The position numbers and the translations under genes were made by a program. From Bryopsis sp. KO-2023 (taxonomy: Eukaryota > Chlorophyta > Ulvophyceae > Bryopsidales > Bryopsidaceae), in assembly GCA_030272585.1 (NCBI GenBank), contig BSYQ01000012.1, positions 1,364,001 through 1,428,000 on the forward strand: a DNA stretch of 64,000 nucleotides, written 5' to 3'. Positions 1 to 11,093 of this stretch are shown piece by piece (positions within the stretch are counted from its first letter, which is position 1; the number at the start of each line of letters is the position of its first letter). The notes beneath the pieces were generated by a model, which saw only the letters and a list, made by a program, of their open reading frames with translations, did no database searches and was not told where the DNA came from.

Positions 1-299
1 TTTATAGGCGTTAGGCCCCTCGTCCCTATTTCACCACTCCCGACTTTCCCGAAAGACGGACACCTCAACTCTCTTATTTCTTTTTCTAGTTCTCTGATTT
101 TTTTTCCTTGCTCACCAAGAAGATCTTGTAGTCGTTTTCTATCTAAATCGGCCATTAATCGACCGTGACGTTCCGATTTCAAATCTAGTTTTAAACGAGT
201 GCAATCTTCGCCTATCACATGAAGTTGTCTTCTCATCTCTTCCTCCCTATGCATCGCATCGTTCAAACATTGTTGGAGTGCTCCCCGAGAATCTATAGA
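1..299 (-). CDS. Partial coiled-coil protein, runs off window edge
   Basis: The minus strand is open from about position 380 to position 1 with no stop, so the gene continues beyond the window. The translation is strongly charged with heptad-like spacing (segments such as HREEEMRRQLHVIG, DLDRKRLQDLLGEQ and KKIRELEKEIRELR), so a long coiled coil is predicted. The first in-frame ATG is at 254, but the frame is open upstream through a tRNA-like module, so the true start is unknown. I recognise no family. A structural host protein and a retroelement Gag-like protein are both possible. Confidence 0.5.
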
Positions 300-314
300 A
301 CATGAACATGAAAG

Positions 315-388
315 TATCACCCTCAAGGAATCGAACCCTGGATCTCGCCGACCAAAGGATAACAGCTTAACCACTCGACACAAACAAC
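315..388 (-). other. tRNA-like module (degenerate tRNA or SINE head)
   Basis: The minus strand reads TGTCGAGTGGTTAAG (A-box-like) and GGGTTCGATTCC (B-box) at normal tRNA spacing. A good T-arm is present (CAGGG / CCTTG around TTCGATT), but the acceptor stem pairs mostly by G-U wobble and ends in a mismatch. This fits a decayed tRNA or the head of a tRNA-derived SINE better than a working tRNA. Confidence 0.5.
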
Positions 389-599
389 CACGGGAAAGAT
401 ACCTTCCTCGCTCTCTTCATGTGAGACTTGTCTCAAGGACTCTCCCGAATCGACGCTCGAAGGCATTTTTTTTTTTTCCTTTCTGTTTTTTTTTCCGTGT
501 GTTTACAGGTCTTTTGTGTGTGCTAGGCTTGCAGAGGGACTTGGAGGGAGCTGATTGTGATTCGCTTATAAGGTGTTCGAAAGGTGATGGGCGGCGGTG

Positions 600-1080
600 G
601 GTGAGTGCCGCTGGCGCTCGTTTGGCCACGAACGCTAGTGAACTTCGTAGTTGTGGTGAGTGCCACTGGCGCTCGTTTCAAACGAGTCGTTTGGCCACAA
701 ACGCCAGTGAACTTCGTGGCTGTGGTGAGTGCCACTGGAGCTCGTTTGACGAACGCCAGTGAACTTCGTGATTGTGGTGAGTGCCACTGGCGCTCGTTTG
801 GCCACGAACGCCAGTGAACAAAAACGTCATGGCGAGGTCAAGAGGGAGTGAGGGGAAGCCAATTGTGAATGTGTAGAGATGGTGGTGGTGGTGGTGCCAC
901 TGGCACTTGTTTGGCCACAAAAACCAGTGAACTATAACGTCATGGCGAGGTCAAGAGGGAGTGAGAGGAAGCGATTGTGAATGGCTTTTTAGGCGTTGTA
1001 AAGGTGGTGGCTGTGGTGAGTGCCACTGGCACTTGTTTGGCCACGAACACCAGTGATCTATAACGTCATGGCGAGGTAGC
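600..1080. repeat. Degenerate tandem repeats around a GAGTGCCACTGGCGCTCG core
   Basis: The motif 'gtgagtgccactgg(c/a)gctcgtttggccac(g/a)aacgccagtgaact' recurs about six times. The first copies lie about 55-60 bp apart. Later copies are separated by a second shared block containing 'ataacgtcatggcgaggtc'. Each unit contains an imperfect inverted repeat (CCACTGGCG / CGCCAGTG). Short open frames here are products of the repeat. From 1090 to about 1950 I see nothing I can name. Confidence 0.7.
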
Positions 1081-1989
1081 AGATCGTGATAAGCTTGTAT
1101 GGCAGTGAAGGTGATTACGGGATAGGGTGGGTGGCAGTGGTGGTGTTGGTGAAACGAATTGTTGGTGAAACGAAGGCCGCAACAAGCCCCACTTCAGAAA
1201 AAACCTGTACAAAAACGGGATACCTGGCCAGGTATATCCAGGTATATCCATGGGTGATTCTTGGTGATACTCAACAACCCTCCAAATCAGGCTGCTGCAC
1301 CAGCCATGGTCTCACCAGTAAAAGCTGAAACTCTGTTGCATCGGGCCACCACCATCACAGTGGCTCTTTTTTCATCAAAACTGTCTGGATCCAGCTGCTT
1401 CTTGACCTTTGCTTCAGGTGCCGAGAAAATGCAGATCCTTTTTGCCCCTATTACTAAGAAAAATATTTGCATTGAATGCATCAATGCTCTTTGTATGCAA
1501 AACCAATTCACATACTTAAAGCCAAAGCCCCATAAATACTCGAAATCTTCTTTCCCTGCTTCTCTCTCCTCGATTTTTGATCGCTTCTTCTGGACCTCCT
1601 ATCAAACCCATCTTTCCTCCTAGGGTGCTGACAACTTGTTCACCATGGATCCAATCGATTTCAGCTCCATGGTGAATCGAGCTCGGCCTACAGGTGAATT
1701 TCCCCAACGTAACACGATCCCATCGTCTTGCCACAGCTTGCTCTCAATGCCATTCAAACCAGATTTATCGCTGTAGAGTTTGATGCCCTTGGCTTCCATA
1801 TCTGGTCAAAATAATGGACACGACAAGCTTTAGTGATCAGCCCTCCACCACCATTTTCACAATAAACAAACTAATTGGCACCAATTTCCAACATGGATGG
1901 GCTGACTGTATCGGGCTTTCGAAAGTGATAAATTTAGAAAGAGAAAAGGTTCTACGCACCAGACAGCAAATCAACATCAAATCAACATC

Positions 1990-4060
1990 CTCGAGCAAAG
2001 AATTCAAGAACCATTGCTTCTGGCCATGTTCTCGTCAGCTGATGAGATGTGTTTGATCAGAGCTTCAGAGCTTCCTCCGTCAACGTTCGCTTCCGCCTCT
2101 GAACAAAAAAATGCTCTCGCATGCTTCCAAACCACCACCCCACGAATCACTCCCTTCTCCCCCATTCTGGATGGTTTATCGTGCATTTCTGCGAACTGGA
2201 CAGCGACTTGTCAGAAGACCGGAAGCAACCCACTCACCCATTCACTTGACCCATTCTTTCAGCTTCTGCCCACTCTCAGCTTTCCCCAATCTCTGCAGCG
2301 ACTGGATCTCAGGGTACTCAGTCCATGGCTTTGATCAAGCCTTGCCAACGGAACTTGATATTTACAGCACCTCAGGCTCCAAGACCCCACCTCTCACAGT
2401 TGAATCAGCACACAGTTCAACACGCTCAACAAAGAGTCCAGAACATGATCCAGTGGCATCCCTGCTGGCATCCTACATTGTTAGGCCTCTCTGAACAACT
2501 GAGACACATATAATTCTGTTTCTGTTTCTTTTAATTCTGTTTTTTTTTTTTTTTTTTTTTTTAAAGAACTGGACATGCAACTATGGCTGCAGAACACCCA
2601 CCTGCGATTCTGTCTCTGTTGGGGAATAAGCAATGGTTCGCATGATGGGGTCAGAAGTTGGAAGTGGCAAGGGCGCTGCCCCAAGAACGTGGGGAGCATA
2701 ACTCAGCCAGCGCAGAATGCACCGCACGCCCTCCAAATCACCGTCTACTGTGTGACACCCCATTCACCCATCACTCTGGGACCTTCGAGTTGCATGTGGG
2801 AGGAGTAAACCTCATGGTCGAGGAGCATGTTTAAGGTCTGAAATCCGGTGAGAATGATTGGCTGGTTGATTCGCTGAATGCACCTTGGAAAATGCCAAAA
2901 TCGGTCCATTTTCAATAAATCAGATCAACTCTCTGAGAATCTAGAGGTCGGCAGAAAATCATATTTCTCAACATCAATCATGTGTTAGATTGTTTTTAGA
3001 ACATCACCATAGAGACCATGGAAAATAATAAGTATGCAGGGGGGACCCACTCCCCTCAGGAAGAAACAAACACAGAAAGCACAAAAAGGGCAGACTTTAT
3101 GAGTGTTTCTTTCAATTATTGCTCACCTCCTTCCAAGTCAAGCGACACAAGTCCTGATCCCGACGGTCTATCCACTGACCAGAGTGATCATGAAACCCTC
3201 CCTGAAGGCTTTGGAGAAAGTCCCTGCAATGGCGCTGGTTCCAGACAAGCACTCCACCCCAAGGCCATCTTCCAGACCAATGACATCAGTCAGAATCCAT
3301 TGCTTTTCACCTTGTGGTCCTTTGGTCCCTTTGCGAAAAGAGCATTTTCCAGGGCGGCTTTTGCCGCGTTTGTGAGTTTCCGAAAGTTGGCATCTTCCAG
3401 TTTGTTTCAACTATTCCACCTAAACAGAGCCAAAAACATCCGAAAATTTGCTGACTAATAAACGTGGCAAAGAGAACCAGTCCCACTGTTCCAGTGAAAC
3501 AACAAGCTGTCTTTCAACCGGGTATGCAACTGTATGAATCAGCAGGATTGAGTGGCATGTCTAAGACAAACCATGGTCCCCCCAATCCTGCACCACCTTG
3601 AGCTTATCTTGAACTTCCATGGCCAGGCCAATCCTGACCCCCGAATTGGCAGCGAGACACACCACAGGGAGCTTTTCTTGCAGAGCATATTTCGAGGCGA
3701 CCTGAAACATCGCATCTTTTTTGGGCCCGAAATCCCCCGACTTGATACGTAATCGTTCGCTATCGCTAGGAGGGACTGCACCAGGTTTCCCATCAGCTGC
3801 CCTCTCCCCCCAAGTCTCACAAAGAGCATCGCCAAACACCTTGGGGAAATCATAATAGTTATGTCCTTTGGTGGCGGCGAGCCGCCAATCTTTAAAATTC
3901 CAGAGGAGATCCAGAGGGTCGTATTTCTTGAGAACCGGCTGGAGGTTGAAGGGTGGTGCCGGACTGCAAGCGTCCGGCTGTCGAGATTTGTACGTATGGA
4001 GGCGGCCTCCTGGGGTGTCGATCACCGCCTCTCTGCACACATTCACATTCTCCTCCCCAG
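1990..4060 (-). pseudogene. Acetyl-CoA carboxylase (carboxyltransferase half), decayed, intron-bearing
   Basis: Blocks of homomeric eukaryotic acetyl-CoA carboxylase, the enzyme that makes malonyl-CoA for fatty-acid synthesis, occur in order on the minus strand. Near 3.9 kb: YDFPKVFGDAL. Near 3.65 kb: GDFGPKKDAM and LAANSGVRIGLA. Near 3.25 kb: WILTDVIGLEDGLGVE. At 2.80-2.88 kb: QPIILTG and EVYSSHMQLEGP. Near 2.7 kb: DLEGVRCILRWLSYAP. Near 2.38 kb: RGGVLEPE then NIKFR in a shifted frame. Near 2.15 kb: the C-terminal [12 protein letters not shown] and [11 protein letters not shown]. The frame is broken repeatedly: two stops occur just after MITLVSG (about 3140-3170) and several one-base shifts occur (for example near 3.72, 2.76 and 2.37 kb). 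About 230 bp between 3118 and 2885 has intron borders (GTGAGC...CCAAG), so this is a decayed genomic copy, not a retrocopy. The biotin carboxylase half is not visible. Confidence 0.85.
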
Positions 4061-4644
4061 TTTCGTGCCCTGATTATATCCCACATAAGCCCAACACACC
4101 AAAGTGGGACCGCCCCAGCCACATTCCTGAAGTCCATCTACCTGGGCCCTTTCCTCCTCGCGTCGCAATCTCCCCCTACGATCGCAAACAAGGGTGGAGC
4201 AGAAACGATCCCGCGGATTGACGATGCAACTCACGGCCCATGTGTGTCGCGGCGACATCTGCATTCGGTGATTTCATTGTCGTTGGTTCAGGAGCAGCAA
4301 CCTGAACCAACAGCACTTGCGATCATCGAATCAGATTCTTTTGTGAACTTCGACTGAGAGGCGGTGCATTTGCAGGGATGGGAACTGCACATGGACAAGA
4401 CGCTTCGGAGTCCCATCCTCAGACGGTGTCATGTAGGTGTTGTGACGCTCCGAAAAGCTCTCTCGCATCAGTACCGCGGATGATAAATCAAATCAAATCA
4501 TGATTACACACGAAGAAGCCGCGGATGATAAAACTCATCATTGCTTCTGTAGGGTGTTATTCATAACTGTAGCCATATGAACTTAGCGGGGCAAAAAAAG
4601 ATTGGGGTGGGCCATTTTAAAAATCAAAGCAAAGTCTAACAGCG

Positions 4645-7600
4645 AACAAGCTAGGAAAATCAAGGATTGCCTGTAAGTCTCACCCCAGGGAGAGTTTTCT
4701 TTCGAAACTCGAATGATGTGTTTGGCGCATTCCAAAACCTCAGTGTTCCAAAAATTAGACCAAAAAAATGTATATGTGGGCTGCCACGTCGGATTCCACT
4801 TTGGTGGAGAAATTCACTCTAAGAAAAACAAGGATTGCCTGTAAGTCTCACCCTAGGGAGAGTTTTCTTTCGAAACTCGAATGATGTGTTTGGCGCATTC
4901 CAAAATCTCAGTGTTCTTAAAATTAGACCAAACAAATGTACATGTGGGCTGCCACGTCGGATTCCACTTTGGTGGAGAAATTCACTCTAAGAAAAACAAG
5001 GATTGCCTGTAAGTCTCACCCCAGTGAGATTTTTCTTTCGAAACTCAAATGATGTGTTTGGCACATTCCAAAATCTCAGTGTTATTAAAATTAGACCAAA
5101 CAAATGTATATGTGGGCTGCCACGTCGGATTTCACTTTGGTGGAGAAATTCACTCTAGGAAAATCAAGGATTGTCTGTAAGTCTCACCTCAGGGAGAGTT
5201 TTCTTTTGAAACTCGAATGATGTGTTTGGCACATTCCAAAATCTCAGTGTTCTAAAAATTAGATCAAACAAATGTATATGTGGGCTGCCACGTCGGATTC
5301 CACTTTGGTGGAGAAATTCACTCTAAGAAAATCAGGGTTTTTCTTGGATTGCCCATAAGTCTCACCCTAGGCGAAGTTTTCTTTCGAAACTCGAATGATG
5401 TGTTTGGCACATTCCAAAATCTCAGTGTTCCAAAAATTAGACCAAACAAATGTATATGTGGGCTGCCACGTCGGATTCCACTTTGGTGGAGAAATTCACT
5501 CTAGGAAAATCAAGGATTGTCTGTAAGTCTCACCTCAGGGAGAGTTTTCTTTTGAAACTCGAATGATGTGTTTGGCACATTCCAGAATCTCAGTGTTCCA
5601 AAACCTAGACCAAACAATGTATATGTGGGCAGCCACGTCGGATTCTACTTTGGTGGAGAAATTCACTCTAGGAAAACCAAGGATTGCCTGTAAGTCTCAC
5701 CCCAGGGAGAGTTTTCTTTCGAAACTCGAATGATGTGTTTGGCACATTCCAGAATCTCAGTGTTCCAAAAATTAGACCAAACAATGTATATGTGGGCAGC
5801 CACGTCGGATTCTACTTTGGTGGAGAAATTCACTCTAGGAAAATCAAGGATTGCCTGTAAGTCTCACCTCAGGGAGAGTTTTCTTTTAAAACTCGAATGA
5901 TGTGTTTGGCACATTCCAAAATCTCAGTGTTCTAAAAATTAGATCAAACAAATGTATATGTGGGCTGCCACGTCGGATTCCACTTTGGTGGAGAAATTCA
6001 CTCTAAGAAAATCAGGGTTTTTCTTGGATTGCCCATAAGTCTCACCCTACGCGAAGTTTTCTTTCGAAACTCGAATGATGTGTTTGGCACATTCCAAAAT
6101 CTCAGTGTTCCAAAAATTAGATGAAACAAATGTATATGTGGGCTGCCACGTCAGATTCCACTTTGGTGGAGAAATTCACTCTAGGAAAAACAAGGATTGC
6201 CTGTAAGTCTCACCCTAGGGAGAGTTTTCTTTCGAAACTCGAATTATGTGTTTGGCATGTTTCAAAATCTCAGTGTTCTAAAAATTAGATCAAACAAATG
6301 TATATGTGAGCTGCCACGTCGGATTTCACTTTGGTGGAGAAATTCACTCTAGGAAAAACAAGGACTGCCTGTAAGTCTCACCCAAGGGAGAGTTTTCTTT
6401 TGAAACTCGAATGATGTGTTTGGCGCATTCCAAAATCTCAGTGTTCTAAAAATTAGACCAAACAAATGTATATGTGGGCTGCCACGTCGGATTCCACTTT
6501 GGTGGAGAAATTCACTCTAAGAAAATCAGGGTTTTTCTTGGATTGCCCATAAGTCTTACCCTAGGGAGAGTTTTATTTCGAAACTCGAATGATGTGTTTG
6601 GCGCATTCCAAAATCTCAGTGTTCCAAAAATTAGACCAAAAAAATGTATATGTGGGGTACCACGTCGGATTCCACTTTGGTGGAGAAATTCACTCTAGGA
6701 AAATCAAGGATTGCCTGTAAGTCTCACCTCAGGGAGGGTTTTCTTTTGAAACTCGAATGATGTGTTTGGCACATTCCAAAATCTCAGCTCAGTGTTCCAA
6801 AAATTAGACCAAACAAATAAATATGTGGGCTGCCACGTCGGATTCCACTTTGGTGGAGAAATTCACTCTAGGAAAATCAGGTTTTTTCATGGATTACCTG
6901 TAAGTCTCACCCCAGGGAGATTTTTCTTTCGAAACTCGAACGATGTGTTTGGCACATTCCAAAATCTCAGTGTTCCAAAAATTAGACCAAACAAATGTAT
7001 ATGTGGGCAGCCACGTCGGATTCTACTTTGGTGGAGAAATTCACTCTAGGAAAATCAAGGATTGCCTGGAAGTCTCACCTCAGGGAGGGTTTTCTTTTGA
7101 AACTCGAATGATGTGTTTGGCACATTCCAAAATCTTAGTGTTCTAAAAATTAGATCAAACAAATGTATATGTGGGCTGCCACGTCGGATTTCACTTTGGT
7201 GGGGAAATTCACTCTAAGAAAAACAAGGATTGCCTGTAAGTCTCACCTCAGGGAGGGTTTTCTTTTGAAACTCGAATGATGTGTTTGGCACATTCCAAAA
7301 TCTTAGTGTTCTAAAAATTAGATCAAACAAATGTATATGTGGGCTGCCACGTCGGATTTCACTTTGGTGGAGAAATTAACTCTAGAAAAATCAGGTTTTT
7401 TCATGGATTGCCCATAAGTCTCACCCCAGGGAGAGTTTTCTTTCGAAACTCGAATGATGTGTTTGGCACATTCCAGAATCTCAGTGTTCCAAAAATTAGA
7501 CCAAACAATGTATATGTGGGCAGCCACGTCGGATTCTACTTTGGTGGAGAAATTCACTCTAGGAAAATCAAGGATTGCCTGTAAGTCTCACCTCAGGGAG

Positions 7601-8650
7601 GGTTTTCTTTTGAAACTCGAATGATGTGTTTGGAACATTTCAAAATCTCAGTGTTCTAAAAATTATACCAAACAAATGTATATGTGGGGTACCACGTCGG
7701 ATTCCACTTTGGTGGAGAAATTAACTCTAGGAAAATCAGGTTTTTTCATGGATTGCCCATAAGTCTCACCCCAGGGAGAGTTTTCTTTCGAAACTCGAAT
7801 GATGTGCTTGGCACATTTCAAAATCTCAGTGGTCCAAAAATTAGACCAAACAAATGTATATGTGGGCCGCCACGTCGGATTCCACTTTGGTGGAGAAATT
7901 CACTCTAAGAAAATCAGGGTTTTTCTTGGATTGCCTGTAAGTCTCACCCCAGAGAGAGTTTTCTTTCGCAACTCGAATGATGTGTTTGGCACATCCCAAA
8001 ATCTCAGTTTTCCAAAAATTATACCAAAGAAATGTATATGTGGGCTGCCACGTCGGATTCCACTTTGGTGGAGAAATTCACTCTAAGAAAATCAGGGTTT
8101 TTCTTGGATTGCTTGTAAGTCTCACCCCAGAGAGAGTTTTCTTTCGAAACTCGAAAGATGTGTTTGGCACATTCCAAAATCTCAGTTTTCCAAAAATTAG
8201 ACCAAACAAATGTATATGTGGGCTGCCACGTCGGATTCCACTTTGGTGGAGAAATTCACTCTAAGAAAATCAGGGTTTTTCTTGGATTGCCCATAAGTCT
8301 CACCCTAGGCGGAGTTTTCTTCCGAAACTCGAATGATGTGTTTGGCACATCCCAAAATCTCAGTGTTCCAAAAATTAGACCAAACAATTGTATATGTGGG
8401 CTGCCACGTCGGATTTCACTTTGGTGGAGAAATTCATTCTAGGAAAATCAGGTTTTTTCATGGATTACCTGTAAGTCTCACCCTAGGTAGAGTTTTCTTT
8501 CGAAACTCGAATGATGTGTTTGACACATTTCAAAATCTCGGTGTTCCAAAAATTAGAACAAAAAAATGTATATGTGGGCTGCCGCGTCGGATTCCACTTT
8601 GGTGGAGAAATTCACTCTAGGAAAATCAAGGATTGCCCATAAGTCCCATA
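4645..8650. repeat. Satellite array, 23 units of about 168-180 bp
   Basis: The landmark GCCACGTCGG recurs 23 times from 4784 to 8582 at spacings of about 168-180 bp. Units also share GTAAGTCTCACC, AACTCGAATGATGTG and TTGGTGGAGAAATTCAC. Longer units carry an extra 'tcagggtttttcttggattgcccat' type segment. The 74-95 aa open frames across the array are translations of the satellite in two frames and are not proposed as genes. The 4060-4640 interval shows no gene I can support. Confidence 0.95.
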
Positions 8651-9380
8651 ATGGACTTATGGTCATTTTTTGGAAGAATGGCTGTAGCGTGGTTTCTTTC
8701 AAGCGCTTTCGAGATATCAAGGACGAGGTTGAGGTTGTAAGGTTGTGAGACGCGAGCGGAAGGAGTTTCCAGGCCACATCAAACGTTGTCCAGGGGTTTA
8801 GACTTTGCAGGCGTCGTCCGGGCTTGACAGGAGGCGGATCGAGTGCGACTGTGACGTGCCAAGACGCCGTCCGCAGCGCGACTTCCAAAGCCTATGCTCG
8901 CTCGTTTCGCGCGGACTCTCCCGACCGTTTTTTCTTTCGCCTGTAGTTTTCTTTTCGAAAATAAAACGCGCGAGAACACTGTGGTAAAACCCTCGGGCAG
9001 AAAAACCTGTTGAAGAAAAGTCCGCACACCAAATCAAGTGCAATATGCCGGTATAGAGTGAGGAAGAAAACCCTCCACACCCTCCAGAGGAGGATGCCCT
9101 CCAGAGGAGGATGGAATCGCGGACCGCGGCCGTGGAAGCCGAGACGTGATTTTTCTTTTTGCTGAGGAGATCGCGACCCCCACGCGCCCCACGCGCCCTT
9201 ATTCGACGAGTGCGTCGTGCGCTGGACGTCGAAACCCCCGCAGGCTGCCCACCCCCACACGAACAGGAAACGCTGAAATTCGAGTCTCTACAGCGGCGTT
9301 TCCAAATGATTAAGAGTGATGCGATCAGCGCATCACGTGATGAGGGGAGCGGTGGGGGCACCGCTCCCGCAGGGAACTAG
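8650..9380. other. GC-richer unique segment, no gene recognised
   Basis: Composition changes sharply at the satellite edge. Overlapping open frames exist on the minus strand, the longest about 187 codons at 8798-9361. They are compositionally biased (Ser/Arg/Gly rich), match no family I know and overlap one another in several frames. I do not call a gene here. Confidence 0.4.
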
Positions 9381-9384
9381 CGCC

Positions 9385-9600
9385 TGTCTAGTACCGGTCA
9401 TTTTGGTGTGACCTGTTTTAGACCGGTGTGACCCTGTCTTAGACCGGTGTGACGCCTAGTGTGACCTGTTTTAGACCGGTTCCATGTCTAGTACCGGTCA
9501 TACTGGTGTCACCTGTTTTAGACCGGTGTGACTGTAGCAGCTCTTTAGGTGCGTCACCTGTTTTAGACCGGTGTGACTGTAGCAGCTCTTTAGGTGTGGG
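9385..9600. repeat. Interspersed short repeats built on ACCGGT
   Basis: The block 'acctgttttagaccggtgtgac' and variants occur about six times, together with 'gtctagtaccggtcat' twice and 'tgtagcagctctttaggtg' twice. The ACCGGT core is self-complementary. Confidence 0.75.
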
Positions 9601-9602
9601 AT

Positions 9603-9692
9603 TAGTGGTGGTAGTGGCTGAGATTCGAACTCAGGCCACCTGGGCCAGAATGGATGTATTCTACTCTGAGCCAGGTGTCCTGAGTTCGCTTC
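9603..9692 (-). other. tRNA-like module
   Basis: The minus strand reads CACCTGGCTCAGAGTAG (A-box-like) followed by TGAGTTCGAATCTCAG (B-box-like) at tRNA-like spacing. I could not build a convincing acceptor stem, so I regard it as a tRNA-derived relic. Confidence 0.45.
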
Positions 9693-9763
9693 TTATTTTA
9701 ACTTGGGGGAGAGGGCGCCTATATACCGGATTAGGTAATAGGTGTCGCTCTCGGGAGATTCGG

Positions 9764-9993
9764 GAGTAATGGGAGGGGATTGAATTGACTCACGATGTGA
9801 CCCGCGGGGTGACTGATGTGACGTGAGTGTGAGGTTAGAGTGGAGTCGAGGGAGGGGTACAGGAGGTGTAGAATGGGGGAGTAATGGGAGGGGATTGAAT
9901 TGACTCACGATGTGACCCGCGGGGTGACTGATGTGACGTGAGTGTGAGGTTAGAGTGGAGTCGAGGGAGGGGTACAGGAGGTGTAGAATGGGG
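9764..9993. repeat. Direct duplication, two 115 bp units
   Basis: The segment starting GAGTAATGGGAGGGGATTG and ending near GTGTAGAATGGGG occurs twice back to back (about 9764-9878 and 9879-9993) with essentially identical sequence, indicating a recent local duplication. Confidence 0.9.
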
Positions 9994-10062
9994 CAGTAGT
10001 TAGTGGGATTTGAACCAGGGACATCCGCGACTGGAGTCTTAGGCACTACGCCAGGGCCGCGG
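9994..10062 (-). other. tRNA-like module
   Basis: The minus strand reads CCTGGCGTAGTGCCTAAG (A-box-like) and CTGGTTCAAATCCCAC (B-box-like). It resembles tRNA internal promoters but lacks a convincing acceptor and anticodon arm. It directly abuts the 115 bp duplication. Confidence 0.45.
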
Positions 10063-10176
10063 ATTAGGCTTGCTTGGGGTTTAAGGAGTCGGCGGCGGTT
10101 GTCTTGTTGTTGGTGTTCGTGTAAGGTTTCGTTTTGTTTCGTGTGTCGAAGTGTTTTCCCCTTGTGACTGTTACAA

Positions 10177-10407
10177 TTAACTCCTCGACGTAATGATGCC
10201 TGCAGCAGTCATTACTTGCTCATCCCCATTCCTTGCTACATCTTCTGGAACTATTTGTTCAGCAGTATTCTTAGCTGCTGCAGTAGCAGTTGTGATAGTT
10301 GTGGTTGGACCCTTCTCAGGGTAGAACTGCCAGTAGTACTGGTCCAGTTCTGCATCGTTACAGGGAGTATGTAGAAAATTTATTTCCACCACACACCCTA
10401 CTATCAA
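10177..10407 (-). CDS. Small hypothetical ORF (76 aa)
   Basis: This 76-codon minus-strand frame begins MIVGCVVEINFLHTP, contains DAELDQYYWQFYPEKG and a Thr/Ala-rich middle, and ends in ITSRS. The composition is protein-like (hydrophobic start, acidic middle), but I recognise no domain and cannot exclude a chance frame or one exon of a larger gene. From 10.41 to 11.09 kb I see nothing I can name. Confidence 0.25.
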   Translation of the reverse strand: MIVGCVVEINFLHTPCNDAELDQYYWQFYPEKGPTTTITTATAAAKNTAEQIVPEDVARNGDEQVMTAAGIITSRS

Positions 10408-11093
10408 TAGGGTATATACCTACTATACTCGCGGACGTCAGTCCTCCCGAGCGGTAACATAGATTGATTATTGCTTGACACGTGTAACATGCTCTGTGCG
10501 CCCTCAAGGCTACCAAGAAGGCCTTACACTATTGCTTTCATTCAGACATATCACCGCCAAAGAAAACTACAACATATCAACCCTTTAATCATTTGTTTCT
10601 TAGGTTCTCTCTTGACCCCTCAGATCAATACCCGTTCACTCTCCACTTGAAAATCCGGAAAAAAAAAAATTAGGGCCGTAACAAAGGGTCCCAAACCCTT
10701 TGAAACACAATGAACCAGCCCCGACCCACGATTCTCGAGTAAACTCTTAAGAAGACCAACCAGAGCAGAAAAAGGAAGGGGAGGGAAGATAAAATCTAAG
10801 CAAAAAACGCCCCTGAGAAATGTTTCCCGACCAATGTTTAAAACAACCAAATAGAAAGAAAAATAACAAAAGACCCAACCGTAAAATCAGATTAGGTGGA
10901 TCGTTATCGCTGCTTACCCAGAATCAATCTATGAAAGAAAATGCCTTGCACCTTTTGTTTGTCCCCTCGAAGAAAATTCGTTTTTTGAGAAAGCTTGTTT
11001 GATTGTAAAAGTGCAAACAAAGCTATCAATGATTGGACCCGATCAGTCCTCACCAAGAACGTTTTCCGATCACATCATACCCTCTTTCAAAGT

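Noticed and set aside
4645-8650. Series of 74-95 aa frames starting MGCHVGFHFGGEIHS or MCLAHSKIS
   Set aside because: They are the same satellite unit read in two frames. Unit length is not a multiple of three and no start or stop is placed independently of the repeat.
8798-9361. 187-codon minus-strand frame
   Set aside because: GC-rich low-complexity composition with competing open frames on both strands and no family resemblance.
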